64,000 bases of DNA from Rotaria socialis (lineage: Eukaryota; Rotifera; Eurotatoria; Philodinida; Philodinidae), in the NCBI GenBank assembly GCA_905331475.1, contig CAJNYU010004681.1, forward strand, positions 62,001 to 126,000. Reading direction: 5' to 3'. Of the stretch, positions 1 through 9,814 are shown piece by piece (the first letter of the stretch is position 1; every line of letters starts with the position of its first letter). The notes below the pieces were generated by a model. It worked only from the letters and a program-made list of their open reading frames with translations. It was not told the DNA's origin and did no database searches. A program made the translations under genes and the position numbers.

Positions 1-397
1 CATAACATATATATATATATATATATACATATTGTCGCTTATGTTAAGTAATTACATATTCGTTGCTTTAGTTAGATCCTAGTTTGTTTACGGGATGTGT
101 GAGATGAGAAAAAGGAGTGATGAATTGTGACAGTATTTCGTTTCCTTTCTATGTCGTTTAGTCTGTGTTGCATGTGTGTAAACAAAACATTAAAATCTCA
201 TACTAAATTTTTGCAAAATAAAAATTATATCTACCATCATAAAAAATCCAATTTATTTTAGCAAAAGAAGAAAGAAAAAAGGCAATAATTGGAGGATTTG
301 ATGAACTGTGATAAACATGAGTATTATATTCTAGCTTTTCATTCGTTAAAATGATAATAATCGCCGGAAATAGAAAAACGTATGTGATACTTGAAAG
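1..397. other. Left-edge non-coding stretch with AT repeat
   Basis: No coding signal is visible. A short (AT)n run lies at about 8-28. The stretch ends at the 8-bp target duplication (390-397) of the neighbouring hAT-type element. Confidence 0.6.
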
Positions 398-951
398 TAG
401 AGTTGGGGGGTTCCAGATATTATCCGGTTCCGGTTAACAAAGCTGAAAAAACGGTTCTACGGTCGGACCCTAGAATGTATGTTGGGAACCATCGGGAACC
501 GTTGATCTGGTGATACATTACATAATAATTTGTATTAGACTTTTTCAAAAATATCTATATTTATTTTCATTGTTCATGCTTATTAATCGATTGAAAAGCA
601 ATTCTGTCAAGAGATACAAAAACAGAAAAACCGTAGAAAGTCCATATAATATGACATGTTCATACACAATTATTACTATATAAATAAATTCTAAAAAAAC
701 TCAACTTCATTTTCTTCATCATCCTCGCAAAAAATAGTATCCTCTTCTTCATTCAACTTCAGTTTCTTGGTAGATGTAATAGCTATTAATTCTTCTTGAT
801 TGTCACATGAGCTTGTGCAGAATGATTGTACTGTCAAGAAAAAAAATTTCGATTCCAACGGATCCGGTTCGAAATCCATGTCTGAGAAACTGGAAAATTT
901 CGAATCCAGTTCGGTTGTCGGTTCCAATTATTTTGGAACCGCCGGTCTCTA
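398..951 (-). mobile_element. Non-autonomous hAT-type DNA transposon, 554 bp
   Basis: The element is bounded by imperfect inverted ends: TAGAGTTGGGGGGTTCC on the left and, read from the right end, TAGAGACCGGCGGTTCC. It is flanked on both sides by the same 8 bp, CTTGAAAG (390-397 and 952-959). An 8-bp duplication with TAGAG-type ends is the hallmark of hAT elements. GGAACC/GGTTCC motifs are repeated near both ends. A 78-codon minus-strand ORF (691-927) with an acidic C-terminus fills the right half; it may be the last exon of a former transposase, but no transposase motif is recognisable. No full transposase is present, so the copy should depend on a relative elsewhere. Confidence 0.8.
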
Positions 952-1147
952 CTTGAAAGTCTTTTATATTTAGAAGAAAACATCGCTCACTGTACTCAAG
1001 TGAAAGAAACAACAACATTATCTATTTGTATGTCGTTCTATTGCCATAAGCCTAACTTGAAAACTATTTGTTAACAAATATATTACACTGTTTACATACT
1101 TTCTGTATAAATTAGTACTGATACTACTAGAACCTAAATATATTTAG

Positions 1148-1565
1148 CTCATTCTATAAATATTCGAGCAGAATTGAGTTCATCTATTTGTGCTAACGAA
1201 ATTCCATCAATAAGTCGAATTTTGCCGAAGTATTAAAGAATCGATCTTATAAAAAAATTAGCCTATCAATTCGTCAACAGGTCATTTTCGATAAAGAGAA
1301 ATTGTGTAAAATAATAATCGAATAACAATAACAAGGTTGTTGTCTGTCATTTGCGTCATTAATTACAAAATAACTGATTCAAATTCCAGCTGCTAATCGA
1401 GATCAAGAGAATGGCATTCGTTGTGACCGGACATTAAGTTCCGGCGCGACTGAGAACAAATGTGATGGCATGTACAATAATTTTCCAAATACTAATCAGT
1501 TTAAGAAATTAGCTATTGAAGATTTTATTAGCACTGAAAGTAGCACGCCACTAAATGCTTTTTAA
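1148..1565 (+). pseudogene. Possible decayed paired-domain (Pax-like) exons
   Basis: Two short open pieces preceded by AG acceptors resemble the end of a Pax paired domain. The first (1148-1236) reads HSINIRAELSSSICANEIP then SISRIL, close to the family pattern IR..L....C.N..IPSVSSINRIL but two residues short. The second (1390-1565) begins AANRDQENG and contains DGMY, reminiscent of what follows the paired domain in Pax6. No upstream half of the paired domain, homeodomain or compatible splice donor was found, and the two pieces do not join in frame. A relic is more likely than a working gene, and chance resemblance cannot be excluded. Confidence 0.25.
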
Positions 1566-3942
1566 ATAAATAAAAAACTAGAGATGTATTCTATAGGATT
1601 GAATCGCCCAACCCATGCTGATTTTCACGACCAAATAATGCAATAAGAATTTCCCATTAAAGGGATTTCACAATTTCAAGTGTTTCAGTTTGCATCATAT
1701 TATTTGAGTATATCGTTGCGTTGGTCAATTCTTTTGAAGATTATATAATAGAATACAAGACTTAATCAACCAGTAACCTGCATGCATTACACACACGTAT
1801 ATAAAGACCAGCCTACGATTGTATAAGATCTTAAATGAGATGTTTGAATTTCTTACAAGACATTCAGGGTGATTTGATTCATCAGATATATTTTATTGGT
1901 TCAATATAATTGATTGGCTATTTTCTTTTCAATAACTCTCGTTCGTGCTCCAGTTGGTACGCTTACGAATATTTTAAGTATCAGATCACATTCTATGTAA
2001 TTGTACGGAAATATGATTGAAAACTTTAATCCACATCGACATAGTACATATATGTTCAATTACATATTAGATTTAACGTTTTTTGGAATAATATATATTG
2101 TCTGTAGCGAAAAATATAACAGACAATGTACATACTTATAATAATTGATTTTGTTTCATTCAAGTATATAATTAATGTGTCTTGAGTGATCCATTAATTG
2201 GTCGCTCAATAACTAGTGATATTATTTAAACATTTGCTTTGACCATATGGACAACATTTTTCATAGGTTCGACGACTGCGAAAGTTAATCAATCTTTTCC
2301 CTTTTGCTTTGTCTGAAATATGACCGTAGCGAAGAAACTTGGATATCACTGTAAACAGTTGATTGTGATCACGTTTATAGATTCATCAATTCTAATGATT
2401 ACGATGAATTCTTTCTACATATGTATGTGTAGCTTTTACTAAAATAGATAATATGTTGCATTCACATGTATTTACGTGCTCAGTTATGATGGTTCATCAT
2501 CTTTATCAGATAATAGGAAGTAATATGGCTAAAAAATTATATGAGAACTCTTCGCATAAATAGGTGTTGAAGCTATAGATCTGAAGAAAAAAATAGCGAA
2601 ACCTTAATGCTCTTCTCTGTAAACAATCCCAACAATGAAAGCATTAATTCCTCTGAACCAATGCTATTCTTATGTATCAATATGATGAAGTGATATCTTG
2701 AAAGTATGTCTTTCATTTTTTTTACATAAATTCAGTCATTATTGTTTTTCTAGTTATTTTTTATAGCAAAGCTATCAATTCTAAAGCAACTGCTTATTGG
2801 CATAGCAAAGACAGCCAATTCCGAAAATCTTTTATTTTATTCTGACACAGAAATAAAAAGTCATAGCTTCTTGCTTACAAATATATACCTCCATAGTGTT
2901 TTCCCCGTCGTAAACGAGCATAGAAACCTATCTGTATATATTTGACGACGTGACTTGTTAATAGTACGACAACAAAATAATTAGATTTTCACTCATTTCT
3001 TGTTCCTGCTGACTTTTTATTATTATAAATGTGCTGATAATCGGAGCATAGTTTTCAAACCAGTAGTGTGAACAAATTGTAATTGTCAAATCAGATAAAT
3101 CAACTTATTTCTTCTTGGGTTCTACTATTAATAGTTGTTATTGTTTACAGCCTTTTCAATTGGCAAATTTTGCTCATTATAATAATAATAATAAACAATA
3201 AATCATTGATTATTCCTCAAAATACTCATTCAAACAAGAGTATTTTAGCAGTTTTCCCCCAAACTCTGGATACTGTTATGGAAGTCGTGCAGAATCGAAA
3301 TTCAAACATTGTATTTGAAAGATTTTGAAATGAAAAAGCTCTTGAATCTAACACGTAATTTAACTGAATGAAAAAAACCTACTGTTGGATTCTTATTACC
3401 TTTTGATTGTACAGAAAAATCACTAGTAATTTATAAAAAAATAATACTGATAAGATTTTTAAAAAAAATTCAAGGTATTGCGTGATAGAAAAATAGATAA
3501 TTCAAAAAATTGTATTGAATTAAAATTCATATATGGTCTAACAGTTTGTTTTGATAAAACAAGAAAACAAAAAATTAAATTAGTTTCTACATTTTCTATA
3601 TTGTAAAATCTATAATTGCTTTATTCATGACCTGATACAACGGCTAAACTACATCGAATCAGTACAATATTTAGCTGCGATGTTTCGGATGTGTGAGAGA
3701 AACATGAATGATCGTTGAAGAACACTTTTTGTAATGTCTATCTTGAGTGCTAGGAACTGTTTCGTTCAATAGCAATAGATATGAGTTTCCAGAATAGATT
3801 AGTATGAAGCGCCACCTTTTCGTTAATATGTTGTATGCTAAAGGCAAGATGCACTTTCAAAAGAATGGCGTTATGTTACATATGTGACATAGCATACGAC
3901 TAACATTCACTATTGATATTTTCTACTATTCGAGTTCCAGCC
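1566..3942. other. Intergenic, nothing recognised
   Basis: AT-rich sequence without a supported gene, RNA or transposon. A hydrophobic 81-codon ORF at 3083-3328 begins with TTG rather than ATG and contains low-complexity Ile/Asn codons, so it is not taken as a gene. The last few hundred bases should hold the promoter of the first P450 gene, but no TATA box stands out. Confidence 0.5.
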
Positions 3943-5493
3943 ATGATCGGTCAGATAGTGCTCTATACATTATTAGCAATTCTTTCATTGATAGTTATCA
4001 TTATCTATTTCAAATTGGTTCGACCCGAGAAAAAATTATATGATGCATTAATCGCACAGGGTGTAAGCGGGGAACCATTTATCCCATTAGTTGGTCAGCT
4101 TCCTCAATTTCTTCGATATCAAAAAATTGATAAGTTGATGGAATTTCTACAAGATCTGAGTCAAAAGCATGGCCATGTTTTTTTATATGGTTTCGGTCCA
4201 CTCACTCGTATTACGATTAATGACCCTACTTTACTTGCTGATGTACTTAGTCGAAACAATGCACAAAATTATATTAAACCACCTCTTTTTAATACGATAT
4301 TTATACCACTAATTGGTCGTCATAATTTGTTAGTTGCTGAAGGTGCTGAACATGAACGAGCTCGTCGAATGATTAATCCAGCATTTCATCATATTAGTCT
4401 AAAATCCATGGTTTCAATCATATCCAATCAAACAGCTAAAGCAATCGAGGCGCTACTTTCAAAATGTAATTCAGATAAACAAAAACACGAACCAGTTGAT
4501 TTTCAAATTGAATTAAATGCTCTTGCATTATCTATTATTGCATCAAGTGCATTCGGATCTGGGTTTGAAACAATTACTAATGCAAAAGATATCATTGGTC
4601 GAATATTTATTGAAATACTTGATGCTATTGCTTATCGTTCAATGATTATGGTGAATCAAATACATTTTCTTTCACGATTACCGTTTTGGAAAAAGGATGT
4701 AGTCGATAAAGGAGTACGAATGGTTGGTAAATTAGTTGATCAAATTATCGCTGATCGTCGACAAGGACGATCATCTAGTATGTCTACTGGTGCTGATCTT
4801 CTGGATTTATTGTTATCAGCTGTCGATGATGAAGGAGTGCCATTCACTGATCAAGAAATTAAAGAGGAATCACTCACCTTTGTAATTGCGGGAAGTGAAA
4901 CAACTGGAAATCTAATGACATGGATGTTGTATGTTTTAATGACCAATGAAAATGTTTTAGAAGCTTGTCGAGAAGAAGTCGATCGAGTTTTACCCAATGG
5001 AATAGAGCCTACGAATGAACATTTAGCTGATCTTGTAGTATGCGAAGCAGTTATTAGTGAAACACTTCGTCTTTATCCACCGGCCGTATTATTCTTACGC
5101 CATTGTGTACGTGAACATACTATTGGCACTACTGAACGTAAAATACAAATACCCGAGGGAACAACAATCATTGTCAACAACTTCGTGCTTCATCGTCGAA
5201 GTGATCTATGGTCTCGCCCACTTGAATTCGATTATACTCGTTGGATGCGTGATCCTACAACGAATCAAAAACCGAAACTAGCTCATCCATATGCTTATCT
5301 TCCTTTTGCAGCTGGACCACGTAATTGTATCGGACAAAACTTCGCATTATTAGAAGCTAAGATAATGTTAGCAACGTTTGTACAAAGATGTAATTTTGAG
5401 ATGGTACCAGGACAAAAGATTGTACCTGATATTAAAATCACTATGCGAACGAAGTATGGATTGTTGGCTAATATTAGTCAACGTAAAATATAA
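3943..5493 (+). CDS. Cytochrome P450 monooxygenase, tandem copy 1
   Basis: A haem-thiolate monooxygenase expected to oxidise small lipophilic substrates at the ER membrane; the substrate is unknown. The 516-residue protein is intronless and of normal length. An N-terminal hydrophobic anchor (about residues 3-22) is followed by YFKL and a Pro-containing hinge. The I-helix motif AGSET, the K-helix ETLR and the haem-ligand loop PFAAGPRNCIGQNFA with its cysteine are all present. The ATG at 3943 is chosen because an upstream in-frame start at 3913 is TTG. The haem loop and K-helix region resemble CYP4-like and related animal microsomal P450s, but a family cannot be assigned by eye. The next gene is a tandem paralogue. 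Part of the two genes (about 4747-5083 here) is far more similar than the rest, suggesting gene conversion. Confidence 0.93.
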   Translation: MIGQIVLYTLLAILSLIVIIIYFKLVRPEKKLYDALIAQGVSGEPFIPLVGQLPQFLRYQKIDKLMEFLQDLSQKHGHVFLYGFGPLTRITINDPTLLADVLSRNNAQNYIKPPLFNTIFIPLIGRHNLLVAEGAEHERARRMINPAFHHISLKSMVSIISNQTAKAIEALLSKCNSDKQKHEPVDFQIELNALALSIIASSAFGSGFETITNAKDIIGRIFIEILDAIAYRSMIMVNQIHFLSRLPFWKKDVVDKGVRMVGKLVDQIIADRRQGRSSSMSTGADLLDLLLSAVDDEGVPFTDQEIKEESLTFVIAGSETTGNLMTWMLYVLMTNENVLEACREEVDRVLPNGIEPTNEHLADLVVCEAVISETLRLYPPAVLFLRHCVREHTIGTTERKIQIPEGTTIIVNNFVLHRRSDLWSRPLEFDYTRWMRDPTTNQKPKLAHPYAYLPFAAGPRNCIGQNFALLEAKIMLATFVQRCNFEMVPGQKIVPDIKITMRTKYGLLANISQRKI

Positions 5494-6559
5494 TTGTATA
5501 GCTATTGACTTAGACAAGTTGTGACGTACCTTTTTTTAATTTTACATTTCTTATAACTAATGGTTGATAGATGAGAGCGTAAACTGATTAATTTTGTTTC
5601 TTTTCAACCTGCAATAACAATGTTTCATCAATTAGGAAGAATAGCAATCATTGATACAATTAATTTTCAAAAAATATCTTCAACATAAAAAGAATACAGC
5701 TCTTATAACACAGAGTAATTACTCTTTTCTATCATTTTATATTTATGATTGAGTATTCATTGTATCCAAGCGCATGAAAATCGAATGCTTGATTCGCACG
5801 TGACTTAGAGCCATGAAAGAATGTTACACGCAGTACAGTAATCACGATGGTTAGCGCTCGCTCTCTCTCTCTCTTTTCACATATTTGATAATGTATTAAA
5901 TTCTAAAAGTACAGTAATATTATCATAGGCGACTATTCTCGAGTCTCTAGTTTTGCTGCTGTTCACTCGTACTAAATCACATACTGAGAATCAATAAAAT
6001 TTTATATTCCTTCATCAATCAGTATATGAATTGTTTTCCACTACAACTGAACTGCAATTTCTATTATTTTTTTTTTCATATGAATACAAACATTGAGATA
6101 TTTCCCGTATTTTTAATATTGTAAAGTTTCATACTATCCGCTTTTTGTGCTATATATTGAAATAAAAGTCAGAAACAATATTATCTATATCCTCTCATAT
6201 GTCAAGTATCAAATATAGGGAACGCTGCATTGCGCGTCAGAAGTCCACAAATGTTTCAAGCGTTCAGTAAAATAGGCATATTATAAAGATTGTGATGCTA
6301 TTATAGTTTTCATTATCTGTTAGCATCGAAATGCTTTTTAAATAACTATTTCAACAATTTACACGATAATTATTTAGCTATGTTTTGTATTCAATATCGA
6401 ATGAAACCTATACATGATATATGTTTATATAGGATTGAAAACAATATTAAAGGTAGCAACACCTTATTCCTTTGTCTGTCTTCTGCGCGCCCTCTTTAGA
6501 AACATTATCGCTCAGACAAACAGCAGAAACAACTCTCACTAGATGCCGCGACACCATCC
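5494..6559. other. Spacer between tandem P450 genes
   Basis: No gene seen. A (CT)n run occurs near 5855-5873. It should hold the terminator of P450 copy 1 and the promoter of copy 2; no clear core-promoter motif was recognised. Confidence 0.5.
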
Positions 6560-8176
6560 ATGATTGGTGCCTTGCTGATGTATGTTATTGCATGTCTGCC
6601 AAGTCTACTCTTCATACAGCATTTTCACGGCCCCCATACAATGCTACTACTCTTTGTATTATGTTCAATCGTACTTTTCATTTTTATTGCGATTGCCATT
6701 ATTTATTTCAAATTAATCTATCCCCAAAAACAATTATACAATAAATTTCGTGCTCAAGGTATAAGTATGGAACCATTCGTACCCTTAGTCGGCCAACTGC
6801 CTGAAATTAGAAAAAAGCGAAACAAGGATGAACAGATGACTTATCAAGAAGAACTAGTAGCGAAACACGGAAATGTATACGTATTTGGTTTCGGCCCATT
6901 AACACGTTTGGTTCTTGTTGAACCTAATCTACTTGCTGATGTACTTAGTCGAAATAATGCAACAAACTATGAGAAACCTAGTGACTTTGTTACAGCATTC
7001 ATACCCATCATTGGTTCTCATAATTTATTAACTAGTGGAGGTAGTGAACATGAACGAGCTCGTCGAATGCTCAACCCAGCATTTCATCATATCAGTCTTA
7101 AATCCATGATTTCTATTATTACTGATTGTACGAGCAAATCAATCGAATCAATACTATCAAAAGAAGAAAACACAAAACCGGTTGATTTACAAATTTTGTT
7201 TAATCGACTCACATTGTCCATCATCGCCTCAAGTGCATTTGGTGCTGATTTTGAAACTAATGCTCATTCAAAAGATGATATTTGTCGAATATTTGGTGAA
7301 ATGCTCGAAATCACCGAGTATAGAGGAATGCGTATGATAAATCAAATCTCTTTTCTTTCACGATTACCTTTTTGGCATAAGAACGAACTTGATGCAGCAA
7401 ACAAGAAAGTGTCTGAATTCGTCGATCAAATCATAAGTGATCGCCGTCAAGGACGATCATCTAGTATGTCTACTGGTGTTGATCTTCTTGATTTATTGAT
7501 ATCGGCTGTTGATGATGAAGGAGTGCCATTCACTGACCAAGAAATTAAAGAAGAATCACTCACCTTTGTAATTGCGGGAAGTGAAACAACTGGAAATCTA
7601 ATGACATGGATGTTGTATGTTTTAATGACGAATGAAAATGTTTTAGAAGCTTGTCGAGAAGAAGTCGATCGAGTTTTACCCAATGGTATTGAACCTACAA
7701 ATGAACATTTAGCTGATCTTGTAGTATGCGAAGCAGTTATTAGTGAAACACTTCGTCTTTATCCACCAGCGCCATTTTTCTTACGTGAATGCACGCATGA
7801 ACACACTATTGGTACTGAACATCCAATAAGAATACCAAAGGGTGCAAGTATTCTAGTTGATGCTTACACCTTACATCGTCGAAGTGATCTGTGGCCTCGT
7901 CCTCTTGAATTCGACTATACTCGTTGGATGCGTGATCCTAAAACGAATCTGAAACCGAAACTAGCTCATTCATTTGCTTTTCTTCCTTTTGCAGCTGGAC
8001 CACGTAGTTGTATTGGACAAAATTTCGCATTATTAGAAGCAAAAATAATGTTAGCAATGTTTGTAGAAAAATGTAATTTTAATATGATACCAGGACAGAA
8101 GATTACACCTGATGTTAAAATCACAATGCGGCCGAAGTATGGGTTATTGGCGAAGATTAGCAGACGTGAAACATAA
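6560..8176 (+). CDS. Cytochrome P450 monooxygenase, tandem copy 2
   Basis: Paralogue of the upstream P450, 538 residues and intronless. It keeps the YFKL anchor boundary, the I-helix AGSET, the K-helix ETLR and the haem loop PFAAGPRSCIGQNFA with the cysteine ligand. The first ATG is preferred because MIGALLMY matches the MIGQIVLY start of copy 1 at DNA and protein level. Compared with copy 1 there are then about 25 extra residues, so the N-terminus has two hydrophobic stretches. An in-frame ATG at 6641 would give a conventional single anchor. Residues around the I and K helices are nearly identical to copy 1, while the flanking regions diverge clearly. Substrate and family are unknown; an ER-bound oxidase is expected. 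Confidence 0.92.
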   Translation: MIGALLMYVIACLPSLLFIQHFHGPHTMLLLFVLCSIVLFIFIAIAIIYFKLIYPQKQLYNKFRAQGISMEPFVPLVGQLPEIRKKRNKDEQMTYQEELVAKHGNVYVFGFGPLTRLVLVEPNLLADVLSRNNATNYEKPSDFVTAFIPIIGSHNLLTSGGSEHERARRMLNPAFHHISLKSMISIITDCTSKSIESILSKEENTKPVDLQILFNRLTLSIIASSAFGADFETNAHSKDDICRIFGEMLEITEYRGMRMINQISFLSRLPFWHKNELDAANKKVSEFVDQIISDRRQGRSSSMSTGVDLLDLLISAVDDEGVPFTDQEIKEESLTFVIAGSETTGNLMTWMLYVLMTNENVLEACREEVDRVLPNGIEPTNEHLADLVVCEAVISETLRLYPPAPFFLRECTHEHTIGTEHPIRIPKGASILVDAYTLHRRSDLWPRPLEFDYTRWMRDPKTNLKPKLAHSFAFLPFAAGPRSCIGQNFALLEAKIMLAMFVEKCNFNMIPGQKITPDVKITMRPKYGLLAKISRRET

Positions 8177-8899
8177 ACTCCTATTAATGTAGGAAGAAAC
8201 ATGCATAGTAATTACTAAATGACCAAATTTCTTATTTTAAGTAGCCGTCCAAAATCTATATAAGTTGTTCATATATTTATCTTGTAATAATTTATGAGTC
8301 AGTCGCAGACTTGACGTGTGAAAAAAGAATTTAATTTTTTGAATGGTCGAACGTTCTCTGCGGTGTCCGTAGAGCATTGCATTTTATACTTCTCGTCGTT
8401 TGTGTTCCATCTGTGTCTTTATTCTTCGTTTAGTTTCTATCTCATAAAATCGACATACGGTCCAATTAATGAATTTCGAGCAACTGCGTCTTCATCGTAG
8501 AAATACGGAATCTAACAATGAAAATTATTTTCAAGCATACAATACAGTACAAATAAATGAAAAAATTTCGGAGATTCATATGTATGCTTTTCCTTAGTTC
8601 ATTTTACTACCGATTTTATATTTTTCATTGTTTACAATAGTATCTGGCTATTCGTTTTTCTTCTTCTATTGTCTATAATTGAGAGATGGATGATGAAAAC
8701 GTGTAAATCTAATCGACCAGTGTTAGCATCTCGTCATTCCGTTCTACTCTTATAGATACTAGAAAAAGAAACAAGAATAATCAGATACTTGTACAAGCAG
8801 TAAAACATATAACACCAAGAGTAACATGAACGGAAGAAGGAGATGAAGACAAGGGGGAACACAGACTTCTATACTTCTGAAGTACGCTTTTCTCCCTCG
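8177..8899. other. Spacer after P450 copy 2
   Basis: No gene supported. A 60-codon ORF at 8318-8500 is not gene-like. The sequence separates the intact P450s from the third, decayed copy. Confidence 0.5.
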
Positions 8900-9029
8900 C
8901 AAATACGTATACCGAAGGGCGTAAGTGTTCTAATTAATACCTATGTTTTTCATCGCCGAAGTGATTCATGATCTGGCCCTCTTAACTTTGTTTATTCTCG
9001 CTGGATGCGTGAACCTAAAACGAATCAAA
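8900..9029 (+). pseudogene. Cytochrome P450 fragment (third tandem copy, decayed)
   Basis: About 43 codons match the C-terminal part of the two intact P450s just before the haem loop. It reads QIRIPKGVSVLINTYVFHRR, then SD, a stop codon where the paralogues have Leu-Trp, and later YSRWMREPKTNQ. The paralogue segment is RIPKGASILVDAYTLHRRSD..YTRWMRDPKTN. Nothing before the RIPKG motif is recognisable and the haem loop is absent. Homology ends exactly where a hAT-like terminus (TAGTGGCGGC, from 9030) starts. This shows the tandem array once had at least three members and lost one, with a transposon at the breakpoint. Confidence 0.8.
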
Positions 9030-9058
9030 TAGTGGCGGCACCATGGAGGAAGCTGACC
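9030..9058 (+). mobile_element. Solitary hAT-like terminus
   Basis: TAGTGGCGGCACCATGGAGG matches the right end, read inward, of the hAT copy at 28953-29613 (TAGTGGCGGCGCCAAGGAGA) at all but a few positions, and both continue with GCT. No partner terminus or target duplication was found downstream, so it is probably a truncated end. It sits at the point where the P450 relic breaks off. Confidence 0.45.
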
Positions 9059-9814
9059 TTCCACTCCAAATTTTTGTGAATGGCATATCCGCATACTGCC
9101 ATTCTCGTGGCAAACAATCAAGCATTTGCTAAATTATTATATAAGTTCGATAAGGATATGATCTGTGAGAAAGATAAACGGTATGGGGAGAGTGCTATAT
9201 TGAATTTTTTGTTAGGTTTAGTTTTTCTATGAAATAAATCTATTTTTGTTTTTATTACTATTATGCGTATTTTTGTTACCGAGAAGTATTCCAAAGTGTT
9301 TAAAATGAATACTTTCGAAATTTATTTTCCAGAACTCTGTTCGCAAGAAAACGCTGGATTCTGCTACGTACGCCATTCTATTTTAATACTAAATAGATTT
9401 TTAACAGCCGTTGAGAATATTTGAAAGTTTACATCATCGTCAGTACAAAAAAGAAAGACAATGACGGTTAGTATATGTCCCCATTGAAATTTAAATGTAA
9501 GACCAAGAAAAACTTCAACGAATGATCTTTAACGCTACCGAGTTAGCTACTAACAAAAGTTAAACATTGATTTTAATATAGAAGTTTTCGTAATAGAAGT
9601 TGAAACTACTTCGCAATTTTATGAACTTCACAAATACATCACCATGCTGTTCAAGTAAATATTATCTGTGTCTTAATTGAAAAGTTTTTATCATGCAAAC
9701 GTAGCGCTTCATTTTATGACCATTGCTAACGATAGTTTGTACACGAGAAATTTTACATGTTAAAATATCTTTGGTACAGTCGAGAGCTTTGAATTCATTT
9801 ACTGTGATAATTAC
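9059..9814. other. Intergenic, nothing recognised
   Basis: No gene seen. The first few hundred bases may be the remains of the transposon whose end lies at 9030. The last part should contain the tetraspanin promoter. Confidence 0.45.

Noticed and set aside
3083-3328. Hydrophobic 81-codon ORF, possible membrane peptide
   Set aside because: Starts with TTG, driven by AT-rich Ile/Asn codons, no matching neighbour exons.
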